From contig CAKQWG010000083.1 in the NCBI GenBank assembly GCA_934278005.1, positions 1 to 13,725 on the forward strand: a stretch of DNA of 13,725 bases, written 5' to 3'. A model generated the notes under the pieces. It had not been told where the DNA came from, did no database searches, and saw nothing but the letters and a program-made list of their open reading frames with translations. This stretch comes from an uncultured Pirellulaceae bacterium. GTDB lineage: Bacteria > Planctomycetota > Planctomycetia > Pirellulales > Pirellulaceae. This document shows positions 7,089 to 13,720 of the stretch, piece by piece. Numbering within the stretch: position 1 is the stretch's first letter; every line of letters begins with the position of its first letter. Both the position numbers and the translations under genes were made by a program.

Positions 7089-7118
7089 CCCGCCCAACTA
7101 TAGATGCAGTTGGGTGGG
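7089..7118 (+). other. Strong 11-bp hairpin upstream of nagB
   Basis: CCCGCCCAACT (7089-7099) pairs with AGTTGGGTGGG (7108-7118), with one G-U at 7092/7115, around the 8-nt loop ATAGATGC. It is the most stable stem I found in the window outside genes. No T-run follows, so it is more likely a leader-RNA or small-RNA element than an intrinsic terminator. Confidence 0.5.
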
Positions 7119-7137
7119 CGGCAAGTTCGGCCGATTG

Positions 7138-7169
7138 GAGCCAGTCGCTGGCTCGCGGGCTGAGGCGAG
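7138..7169 (+). other. Two mutually exclusive stems upstream of nagB
   Basis: GAGCCAG (7138-7144) and CTGGCTC (7148-7154) form a perfect 7-bp stem with loop TCG. CTCGC (7152-7156) can instead pair with GCGAG (7165-7169). The two stems share 7152-7154 and cannot form together, the arrangement used by attenuators and riboswitches, though short competing stems also arise by chance in GC-rich DNA. Confidence 0.35.
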
Positions 7170-7193
7170 TGGATTTAGCATCAAGGGCTAGTA

Positions 7194-7220
7194 TTAAATC
7201 GTTAAATACAGATGATTTAA
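7194..7220. promoter_or_regulatory. AT-rich dyad, candidate promoter or operator of the nagBA operon
   Basis: TTAAAT occurs at 7194-7199 and 7202-7207 (direct, 8-bp period), and ATTTAA at 7215-7220 forms an inverted repeat with the second copy. This is the most AT-rich stretch in the gap before nagB, 68-94 bp upstream of its start. A regulator site or an extended -10 region is plausible; no consensus can be named. Confidence 0.35.
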
Positions 7221-7275
7221 GCAATCCGCCGTCGAGCGGTGGCCCACGTTTGCGTTTGTTCAACAAGTCCTTATG

Positions 7276-7281
7276 AGGGGG
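7276..7281 (+). promoter_or_regulatory. Shine-Dalgarno fixing the nagB start
   Basis: AGGGGG lies 6 nt before the ATG at 7288. An in-frame ATG at 7273 overlaps this signal and has no signal of its own, so 7288 is preferred. Confidence 0.7.
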
Positions 7282-7287
7282 AACCGC

Positions 7288-8058
7288 ATGAAAGTTAAAA
7301 TCGCCCAGGATCGGGGGGAGCTAGGAATGTTTACTGCCACCAAAGCAGCGGAGGTTCTGCGGCAGTGCCTGGCACAGCACGAACTGTGCAATTTGGTGAT
7401 CGCCACCGGCTCGAGTCAGTTCGAGGTGCTCGATAGTCTCGTCGGGCAGCCTGGAATTGCTTGGGATCGCGTGTGCGGCTTCCACCTGGACGAATATTTG
7501 GGGATCGCCCAAAGCCATCCCGCATCCTTCTGCGGTTATTTGCAGTCGCGTTTTGTCGAGCGACTGCCGCTCAAATCATTTTATTATTTGGACGGATCGC
7601 TCCCGGCTGAACAGCTACGCAATTCGGCCAATGCAGCCTTTGAAGGGCTGCGAATCGATTTATTGTTGTGCGGCATCGGCGAGAATGGACACTTAGCTTT
7701 CAACGATCCGCCGGCCGACTTTTCCGCGACGAACCCCTATTTGATCGTCGACCTCGATGAGGCGTGCCGTAAGCAGCAAGTGGGTGAAGGTTGGTTTGAT
7801 TCGATTGACGATGTACCGACCCAAGCCATCAGCATGTCCATCGCTCAGATTCTCAAGGCGGAGACCATTTTCTGCTCGGTACCCGACCGTCGCAAGGCAG
7901 AGGCTGTCCGCGCAACGCTCGAGGACGAGATTTCCCCGATGGTGCCAGCGACCGCCTTACGGCAGCACCCCAATACTACGTTAGTGCTGGACACCCATAG
8001 CAGCAGCTTGCTATCTGCAGCCACTTTGGCCGAGTATGGCGAGAGTCAACCGGCATGA
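7288..8058 (+). CDS. nagB: Glucosamine-6-phosphate deaminase (NagB family)
   Basis: The cytoplasmic enzyme converts glucosamine-6-phosphate to fructose-6-phosphate and ammonia, feeding amino sugars into glycolysis. The 256-residue protein has the family landmarks: phosphate loop ATGSSQFEVL (39-48), FHLDEYLGI (65-73, catalytic Asp68) followed by HPASF, and GIGENGHLAFNDPP (129-142, with the ring-opening His134). QAISMSIAQILKA (179-191) and the C-terminal substrate loop ALRQHP (223-228) complete the set. The 157-170 segment (DEACRKQQVGEGWF) marks a NagB branch that I associate with Bacteroidota and planctomycetes. A 6-phosphogluconolactonase is less likely, since the LDEY and GHLAFNDP signatures and the linked nagA fit the deaminase. 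The stop overlaps the nagA start (ATGA), so the two are co-translated. Control probably acts through the structured leader upstream. Confidence 0.92.
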   Translation: MKVKIAQDRGELGMFTATKAAEVLRQCLAQHELCNLVIATGSSQFEVLDSLVGQPGIAWDRVCGFHLDEYLGIAQSHPASFCGYLQSRFVERLPLKSFYYLDGSLPAEQLRNSANAAFEGLRIDLLLCGIGENGHLAFNDPPADFSATNPYLIVDLDEACRKQQVGEGWFDSIDDVPTQAISMSIAQILKAETIFCSVPDRRKAEAVRATLEDEISPMVPATALRQHPNTTLVLDTHSSSLLSAATLAEYGESQPA

Positions 8059-9005
8059 GCGATTCGTCCAACTCTACGACCTGGGTGACAGGCACAGTCG
8101 ATTTGCAGGTCAACGGCTATGTTGGCGTTGATTTCAATGATCCGCAGGTCACTATTGCGGCAATTGCCAAGGCAGCTGCCGCCATGCGCCAGGATTCGGT
8201 AGCCACGGCGCTACCTACCATCATCACCGCCTCGCCGGTGGTCATGACGGCTTGCATTGCCAATTTGCAGCGGGCCATCGCCGAGGATCAGGAAGTTGCT
8301 CAAGTATTTCGCGGGATACATGTCGAAGGTCCCTTCCTGTCTCCTCGCCCGGGTTACATCGGTGCCCATCCGGTGGAGCATGCGCGGACACAGGATCTTT
8401 CCTTGTTGGCCGAATTGATCGATGCGGGCCAGGGGCTCGTGCGCCTGTTGACCTTGGCGCCTGAGGTGGATGTTGACGGGCGGCTGACGGAGTACTGTGT
8501 CGAACGCGGCATTGTTGTGTCTGCTGGGCACACGGACGCGTCGCTGGCTGAACTGGATCGCTGCATCGCGGCGGGGCTGTCCCTGTTCACCCACCTAGGC
8601 AATGGATGTCCACGAGAGATGGACCGTCATGACAACATTATCTATCGCGCCCTGCGTCGTGCAGATCGCCTGCGTTATACGCTCGTTGCCGACGGTTTCC
8701 ATGTGCCTGAAACTCTTTTCCGCAACCTGCTTGCGTGGGTGCCGATGGAGCGTTTGGCAGTGGTCTCCGACGCGATCAGCGCCGCTGGCTTGGGCCCGGG
8801 AACCTACCAGCTGGGCGCACGGCAAGTGACGATCGGCGTCGATCGGGCTGCCCGAGAGCCTGGCGGTCAGCACTTTGTCGGCTCGGCATCCACCATGCGA
8901 GACGCGGATCGCTGGCTGGCTGAGACTGTGCAGTTGCCGCAGAATCAGCGGCAGCAACTTTTGCAGCTCAACCCCGCCGCATGGTTGAGCTTGGCTGATT
9001 CATAA
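8055..9005 (+). CDS. nagA: N-acetylglucosamine-6-phosphate deacetylase-like amidohydrolase, barrel only
   Basis: NagA removes acetate from N-acetylglucosamine-6-phosphate, and the product is the substrate of NagB next door. The 316-residue protein carries the amidohydrolase barrel motifs: DLQVNGYVGVDFND (16-29), HVEGPFL (89-95, metal-binding Glu91), LAPE (134-137), SAGHTDAS (156-163, His159), THLGNGCP (179-186, His180), ADGFHV (212-217) and VSDAISAAG (237-245, catalytic Asp239). Family members are usually about 380 residues. Here only 14 residues precede the first barrel motif, and the chain ends at NPAAWLSLADS, so both halves of the small beta-sandwich domain are missing. The usual HLFNAM and REPG substrate motifs read HLGNGC and RHDN, marking a divergent branch. 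It overlaps nagB by 4 bp. NagA activity is likely from context, but the substrate could differ. Confidence 0.8.
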   Translation: MSDSSNSTTWVTGTVDLQVNGYVGVDFNDPQVTIAAIAKAAAAMRQDSVATALPTIITASPVVMTACIANLQRAIAEDQEVAQVFRGIHVEGPFLSPRPGYIGAHPVEHARTQDLSLLAELIDAGQGLVRLLTLAPEVDVDGRLTEYCVERGIVVSAGHTDASLAELDRCIAAGLSLFTHLGNGCPREMDRHDNIIYRALRRADRLRYTLVADGFHVPETLFRNLLAWVPMERLAVVSDAISAAGLGPGTYQLGARQVTIGVDRAAREPGGQHFVGSASTMRDADRWLAETVQLPQNQRQQLLQLNPAAWLSLADS

Positions 9006-9049
9006 AATCAACTTACCTTTTTAAGTTTCTATTCCTCAACGAGAGCATC

Positions 9050-9766
9050 GTGGCCAAGAAGAAATCGCCCCAATCAAGCAAAGCAGCCAAGTCAGCCGGC
9101 AAGTCTTCTAAGAGCGTGGAGATCGGCAAAACTGCCAAGGCGAGCAAGAAGAGCTCGTCCAAGTCGCAGGCTATCCAGTCGCGAAAATTGGCTGATCAGA
9201 AGTCGTCGAGCGATGCTAAACAGCGACAGCCAATCATTTTAAAGACCGGCGAAGCATTGGTAGAGGCCGATGCTCCATGGTCAGCCGCCGAACCGGAGGT
9301 GGTGATCGGTCAACTGTCCGGTCCTGTTGGTTATGCCATAGCCAATATGATGGGCAATCAGTCCAAGGGGCATTCCAAAGTCTTTGCCATTCTCAATTGC
9401 GATGTCCAGGTTCGTCCCGTCACCGTGATGGTCAGCAAGGTTACCGTCAACAACGAGAAGTACACGAACATCCTGATGGGGACGGTTCAAGCGGCTATCG
9501 CTCACGGCGTGCTCGATGCTGTTCGTGAAGGTCATATTCCGAAGGAGTTAGCAAATGAGATCGGCATCATTTGTTCGGTGTGGCTCGATCCTTCGATTGT
9601 CGATATCGATTACGACCCTGAAGTGTTGTTCCAAACCAATCGGCAGGCGACCACGCGGGCTATTGCCAAGGCGATGAATGACGAACCTACCATCGATTGG
9701 CTTCTGGCTAATCAAGCCACGACGCCGCATTTTTTCCACCAGTTAGCAGTTGACGGAAAGTTGTAA
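9050..9766 (+). CDS. Fae-like (formaldehyde-activating enzyme family) protein with Lys/Ser-rich N-terminal tail
   Basis: The 238-residue protein has two parts. Residues 1-60 are a lysine/serine/alanine-rich tail (MAKKKSPQSSKAAKSAGKSS onwards) resembling histone-H1-like or nucleic-acid-binding tails. Residues 62-230 align with formaldehyde-activating enzyme, which condenses formaldehyde with tetrahydromethanopterin. Matching segments are TGEALV (66-71), VVIGQLSGP (84-92), RPVTVMVSKVTVNN (122-135), MGTVQAAIAHGVLDAVREGH (143-162), IPKELANE (163-170) and the NRQATTRAIAKAMNDEP stretch (197-213). The conserved catalytic histidine of the AHIDLIIG segment aligns with Glu81, and there is no histidine from 60 to 107. 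Ordinary Fae activity is therefore doubtful. It may be a Fae paralogue with a binding or regulatory role. The start is GTG with a weak upstream GAGAG. It lies 44 bp after nagA and 4 bp before the phosphatase gene. Confidence 0.78.
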   Translation: MAKKKSPQSSKAAKSAGKSSKSVEIGKTAKASKKSSSKSQAIQSRKLADQKSSSDAKQRQPIILKTGEALVEADAPWSAAEPEVVIGQLSGPVGYAIANMMGNQSKGHSKVFAILNCDVQVRPVTVMVSKVTVNNEKYTNILMGTVQAAIAHGVLDAVREGHIPKELANEIGIICSVWLDPSIVDIDYDPEVLFQTNRQATTRAIAKAMNDEPTIDWLLANQATTPHFFHQLAVDGKL

Positions 9767-9770
9767 AGCG

Positions 9771-10250
9771 ATGTCGGTGCGCAAGCGTGTATTGTTCGTC
9801 TGCCTAGGAAACATCTGCCGCAGTCCAGCGGCTGAGGGTGTCTTGCAAAAGCTAGTGGACCAGCAGGGGCTGAATGAACAGATCGAAGTCGATTCGGCGG
9901 GGACGAGCAGCTACCATATTGGCGAGCCAGCCGATCGACGCATGCGCACTGCCGCCTCGAGTCGAGGTTTTGATTTGACCAGTCGAGCGCGGATGGTCCA
10001 CCCGCGCGATTTCGCTGAGTTCGATTTGGTGATCGCCATGGATCAGGCCAACCTGAAAGAGCTGCGAACCTATCCCGAAGCCAGCGTGGGTAACGTGCAG
10101 TTGTTGAGCGAATATCTGGAACCGCACTGGCCGCGCGAAGTCCCCGATCCGTACCTGGGCGAAGAGACGGCGTTTTTCACCGTGCTCGACATGCTCGAAG
10201 CGGCCTGCCCAAAAATCCTAGAGTCGCTAGTGGATCGGGCGAACGGTTAA
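9771..10250 (+). CDS. Low-molecular-weight protein tyrosine phosphatase
   Basis: The 159-residue cytoplasmic enzyme has the P-loop CLGNICRS at 11-18 (nucleophile Cys11, Arg17), preceded by the VLFV strand. It also has DSAGTSSYHIGEPAD (41-55), the AMDQANL segment (89-95) and the general-acid motif VPDPY with Asp126 (124-128). Size and motifs match canonical LMW-PTPs. In bacteria these often dephosphorylate tyrosine kinases and other proteins that control exopolysaccharide production; no tyrosine kinase lies in this window, so its target is unknown. The ATG at 9771 is preferred over an in-frame TTG at 9750 inside the Fae-like gene because the added residues precede the normal start of the fold. 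With only 4 nt between them it should be co-transcribed with the Fae-like gene. Confidence 0.93.
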   Translation: MSVRKRVLFVCLGNICRSPAAEGVLQKLVDQQGLNEQIEVDSAGTSSYHIGEPADRRMRTAASSRGFDLTSRARMVHPRDFAEFDLVIAMDQANLKELRTYPEASVGNVQLLSEYLEPHWPREVPDPYLGEETAFFTVLDMLEAACPKILESLVDRANG

Positions 10251-10286
10251 CCGCGCAGGGCACAGACGTGGTTCTGCTGACAATGT

Positions 10287-13200
10287 TTAACGGGCCACTT
10301 CGGGGAAGATCTGCTGCAGCGTGGCTTCCAGTTGCGGGAATGGTCGGCGCTGCATGTTGGGATTGTCTAGAGTGCCGTCGACTTCAATTAGCATAAAGGT
10401 CGCATATCGCGATTCGGTCAACAGCGGCGAGACCATGCTGTAGATTGGTCGGCGACCGATATAGCTGTATAGATCGAGCTCAATCTCCCGGCGCAAGTTC
10501 GTCCAACCTTTGCCGCGCAGTCGCAAGACCTCCCCTTCGCACTCAATCACCAGTGGGATTTTATCTCCGTCGATATCGAATTTAATGTCGGCTGTCTGAA
10601 AGGCGGAGTCGTCATCGGCGTTGATTGAGGCGGTTCCCAGCAGTCGCATCATGAACGGGAGCTGGAACAGGCGCGCGTCGGTCAAATGCACTTCACCATC
10701 GCCGTTCCAGGTTTGAGTGTTCCATGGGATGCCACTGAAATTCAAGTGGGCTTGGCAGCGAGCCTGCGTGCTGGCCTTCTCTACTCCTACGTCGCGCATC
10801 AATCCGCTAAGTTCCGCGTCCTGCAGATCGGCCCGAAGAATCAGCTTGCCATCGTGCAGCAGTCCGACACCGGCCAGGGTAAGTCTGCCTGTCAGTGCGT
10901 CGGCGGTCATCTGAGCCGCTTGTTCGCCAGTCTGAGCGTCGGCGACTTCAGAACCGAAATAAAGCTTGTTGTCTGCAATTGCATAGGGGCCAGTCAGCCG
11001 AGTCAGCGGCACACCGAAGACGTTCAGTGCATCCATCTCTAGCGTGCCACGCGCTTGCAGGTTGCTGCCGTCGCTCGCACCGGCGGTTAGCAGCGTGCCA
11101 CGCATGCCACCAATCTCTTTGCCGTCTCCAAACTGGCCGTTTTCAATGTCCAGTTGGCAATCCCAGGTGGTGTTGACCGTGTCATCCGATTCGTTTGCAA
11201 AGAGCACTTGGCTGCTTCCCAGTACGCCCACAGGCCCACGGAAATCGATGCGCACCAGCGAGTCGCGGATGGCTTTGGGCAAAGCCCGCAACAGTTGTCC
11301 GTCGACGATCATGCGCGTCCGGGGCAGCCAGCGCAGATCGGCCAGCCAGCGCCCATCGGCCTGCGGCTGGCACACACCCTGGATCGCCAGCCGACTATCG
11401 CCGTTGACTCCCGAGGCCTGATGAATCAACACACGACCCGGTTCGTACTGAATGCTGCAGTCGATTTCCGAAAGCCACAGCGGAAAGCTGCGCGGTTGGA
11501 ATCGAAGCGCACGGCCGGCCTGTTGGTTCGATTCACTGCGCTCTTCGATGGCTACACGCGTCGCCAGCGGCTGGCCCGGTCGTTGGCTGAGCTGGACCTC
11601 CACGCGGTCGATCGATCCGGAGGGTTGTAGCTCATCCCAGACATATTGGACCTCCTTGGGGAGCGCGCGACGCAACTCCTCCTCGATCGGCACCATGGTG
11701 GCCTGAAACCGCAAGTCCAAAGGGATCTCAGCCTGATCCACTAGTTGCCAATTGCCCGAACACAAGATTTGGCCGCTGTCGTTACGACCTTCGAACTGAT
11801 GCAGCCACCAGTGGTCGTCTTGGGCGGCAATGCGGCCCTGAATGTCATGGATCGGATAGCGAAAATGATCGTACTTAATGCTTCCGTTGACTACCTGTAA
11901 ATCGATGTTGCGGTTCCAGGTCGCGGCACCCGTCAGCTCCCGCTTAAAAGTCGCATGATTGACCTGCACCCCGCCGCGCGGATGCAGCGAGCGAATGAAT
12001 TTCTCAGCACCTGTGGGCGCAAGTCCCTCGGGCGTGAGCGCCGATAACAGCGCTTCATCAATGGGCAGGGCACCGGCTGACTGCACGTTGAGTCGCCCGT
12101 ACCACTGGTCGCCTTGACGCGACAAACTGAAGTCGCTCGTAACCGCCTCGCCACCGGCAGTGCCAGTGAGTTGTTCCGCGCTGAGCGTGCCGTCCTGGTA
12201 GCGAATCATGCCGGTGACGCCGCTTACCGGGTACGGGAATAACCAGGGCTTGAGTGACACCTCATCGCAGTACAAAGATGCCACTGTAGCCCACTGCTGG
12301 CCATCGAAAGTTAGCTGAATGCTTCCGTCAACGCGGCCGCTCGGATGCAAGCGATCCCATTGGCGGCGCAAACCATCGGGCAGCGCTTCGCGCAGCCGGC
12401 TGTCGATCTCCAAGTTATTGGCTTTGGCGTGAATGACCATCGGCACGTCGCGGCCAAAACCCATGATGTCCGAACTCAACTCCAACGTGGCATCGCCGCT
12501 TGAAGCCCGCATCGAACGCAGCTGCAGAATTTGGTTTTTGCAAAAGAAGTCGGCGCTAAGTTTGTCTAGCGGATACGGTAGTCGAGGATCGCGCAGCCGG
12601 CCCGATGAGATTCTCCCCTGGACTTCAAAGGAGACCCCCTGCTCTACCGTGCGGGCAACTCGAAAGCGGCTCGACGCTAGACATTCCAAGCCAGCTAGTT
12701 GAGACAGGTACTGCGATAATTCGGCAGGCATGGTTTCGAGTAGTTTGGGTGAGAAGTTAAGGTTCTCGACCGCGCCACTGGCGTTCCATATCTGACGCTC
12801 TAAATCGACAGTTCCTGTCAGTTCAAGGTGTTTGAGCAGACCGGTGCTGCGACACGATAGCTGTACGGCTAAAGGAGGCTTGACGACCGACGGACCCGCG
12901 GCGGCTGCTGCGGCGGTAGCTTGATTGCTGGCGTCTACGGGACCGGCCGCTGTCGGCAACGGAGCCAAGCGACCGTGAAGGTCGGTGAACGAGAGCACGT
13001 TGGCGGTCGGCCTGGCGTCGCTGAACACCCGCACTGTCGCATCCTGGAAATCAATGCTCGGTGAGGGCATCTCAGCATCGGGTGCAGGTGCAAGCGTCTG
13101 AATCGACCATAGCCCCGAATCACTCTTCCAGACATCGATGCGCACGCCATGCAGATCGATGTGCGTCACCCGCGTAGTCTTTTGTATCCAGTGGGCAATA

Positions 13201-13649
13201 TCCAAATCGCCATGCATCACGGCCCGATGGACGCTTACGATAGGTCGCTTGGGATGCGCGGCTGTGGCGCCTAGCCGCAGATTGTTAATAATAATTTTAT
13301 CGGCGCCGACGCTTGAGACACCGTCGACCTGGATGATCGAGTCGGGAAAGATCTTGGCCAGTTTCTCGACGACGGAGTTTTTCAAGCTGCTGTTGTACTG
13401 TCCTAAGAAAGCGCGACACCACAACAGCGTAGCTAGTGAGGCCAGCACGACGATCAATAGTAGTACCGGGACGTGGCTCTCGCGCCGCTTGACTGTGCGT
13501 GGAAAACCGGGCTGCCGGGAGCGATCCACGCTTGGCGCGGCGGCTCGTCGCTGCAGCCGCTCGTGCGCAGCGCGGTCGCTCCTCCGACTCGCATCGTGCG
13601 GATGCGAGTTGTCGGGCAGATCAAGTTGGCCTGTTCGAGGCAAATCCAT
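10287..13649 (-). CDS. AsmA/YhdP/TamB-like giant membrane-anchored envelope protein
   Basis: The 1120-residue protein has a polar, arginine-rich cytoplasmic head (1-58), one membrane helix (about 59-80, PVLLLIVVLASLATLLW) and a long beta-rich exported body. The stretch 120-186, with ITNL/LHGV-type strands and the SGLWSIQTL turn, is AsmA-like. Between about 300 and 910 it repeats a module of 115-130 residues: a helix of the LxxALPxxLxxxWxxLxPSG type near 302, 418, 534, 659 and 787, and a strand set opening FPYP or similar near 357, 471, 596, 722 and 878. The C-terminal domain (about 985-1105) has FQLPFMMRLLG, FDIDGDKIPL and VDGTLDNPN, typical of AsmA-like C-terminal regions. Related proteins bridge inner and outer membranes and move lipids, so such a role is inferred here. 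No good Shine-Dalgarno precedes the ATG at 13649. The gene converges on the phosphatase gene, 36 bp away. Confidence 0.82.
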   Translation of the reverse strand: MDLPRTGQLDLPDNSHPHDASRRSDRAAHERLQRRAAAPSVDRSRQPGFPRTVKRRESHVPVLLLIVVLASLATLLWCRAFLGQYNSSLKNSVVEKLAKIFPDSIIQVDGVSSVGADKIIINNLRLGATAAHPKRPIVSVHRAVMHGDLDIAHWIQKTTRVTHIDLHGVRIDVWKSDSGLWSIQTLAPAPDAEMPSPSIDFQDATVRVFSDARPTANVLSFTDLHGRLAPLPTAAGPVDASNQATAAAAAAGPSVVKPPLAVQLSCRSTGLLKHLELTGTVDLERQIWNASGAVENLNFSPKLLETMPAELSQYLSQLAGLECLASSRFRVARTVEQGVSFEVQGRISSGRLRDPRLPYPLDKLSADFFCKNQILQLRSMRASSGDATLELSSDIMGFGRDVPMVIHAKANNLEIDSRLREALPDGLRRQWDRLHPSGRVDGSIQLTFDGQQWATVASLYCDEVSLKPWLFPYPVSGVTGMIRYQDGTLSAEQLTGTAGGEAVTSDFSLSRQGDQWYGRLNVQSAGALPIDEALLSALTPEGLAPTGAEKFIRSLHPRGGVQVNHATFKRELTGAATWNRNIDLQVVNGSIKYDHFRYPIHDIQGRIAAQDDHWWLHQFEGRNDSGQILCSGNWQLVDQAEIPLDLRFQATMVPIEEELRRALPKEVQYVWDELQPSGSIDRVEVQLSQRPGQPLATRVAIEERSESNQQAGRALRFQPRSFPLWLSEIDCSIQYEPGRVLIHQASGVNGDSRLAIQGVCQPQADGRWLADLRWLPRTRMIVDGQLLRALPKAIRDSLVRIDFRGPVGVLGSSQVLFANESDDTVNTTWDCQLDIENGQFGDGKEIGGMRGTLLTAGASDGSNLQARGTLEMDALNVFGVPLTRLTGPYAIADNKLYFGSEVADAQTGEQAAQMTADALTGRLTLAGVGLLHDGKLILRADLQDAELSGLMRDVGVEKASTQARCQAHLNFSGIPWNTQTWNGDGEVHLTDARLFQLPFMMRLLGTASINADDDSAFQTADIKFDIDGDKIPLVIECEGEVLRLRGKGWTNLRREIELDLYSYIGRRPIYSMVSPLLTESRYATFMLIEVDGTLDNPNMQRRPFPQLEATLQQIFPEVAR

Positions 13650-13674
13650 TACCTTGATGCGGTCCCATCCATGG

Positions 13675-13720
13675 GGTAGCGGGACGCTCTACCGCGTAGT
13701 GCATCCACCGCGCTACCGCG
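13675..13720. other. Inverted and direct repeats upstream of the AsmA-like gene
   Basis: GGTAGCG (13675-13681) and CGCTACC (13711-13717) form a 7-bp inverted repeat enclosing CTAC-CGC-GTAG (13689-13699). CTACCGCG also occurs directly at 13689-13696 and 13713-13720, with CCACCGCG at 13705-13712. The region would fall in the promoter or 5' leader of the - strand gene starting at 13649. It ends at the window edge, so it may be part of a larger element. Confidence 0.35.

Larger units (their letters stand above)
6644..7287. other. Non-coding region between the divergent zinc-ribbon gene and nagB
   Basis: About 640 bp contain no credible gene. The two open frames of 71 codons (6976-7191 + and 7051-7266 -) lie antisense to each other, lack Shine-Dalgarno signals and show no domain. 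The region must hold the promoters of both divergent genes. It contains a cluster of inverted repeats at 6975-7009, 7089-7118 and 7138-7169, a small CCGC/GCGG stem at 7226-7239, an AT-rich dyad at 7194-7220, and several copies of the word TAGCT or AGCTA between 6729 and 6956. No clear sigma-70 pair is visible, and it matches no RNA family that I recognise. Confidence 0.6.

Noticed and set aside
6976..7191. 71-codon + strand open frame with a CPAC motif upstream of nagB
   Set aside because: Non-ATG start, no Shine-Dalgarno, a single CxxC only, and it runs through the inverted repeats. The opposite-strand frame 7051-7266 is no better.
6960..7287. A glmS-type ribozyme upstream of the glucosamine-6-phosphate gene
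   Set aside because: The ribozyme belongs upstream of glmS, not nagB, and its conserved core is not recognisable here.
10251..10286. Bidirectional terminator between the phosphatase and AsmA-like genes
   Set aside because: Only a CGGTTAACCG palindrome at the phosphatase stop and a 4-bp CAGA/TCTG stem are present, with no T-runs, so a terminator cannot be supported.
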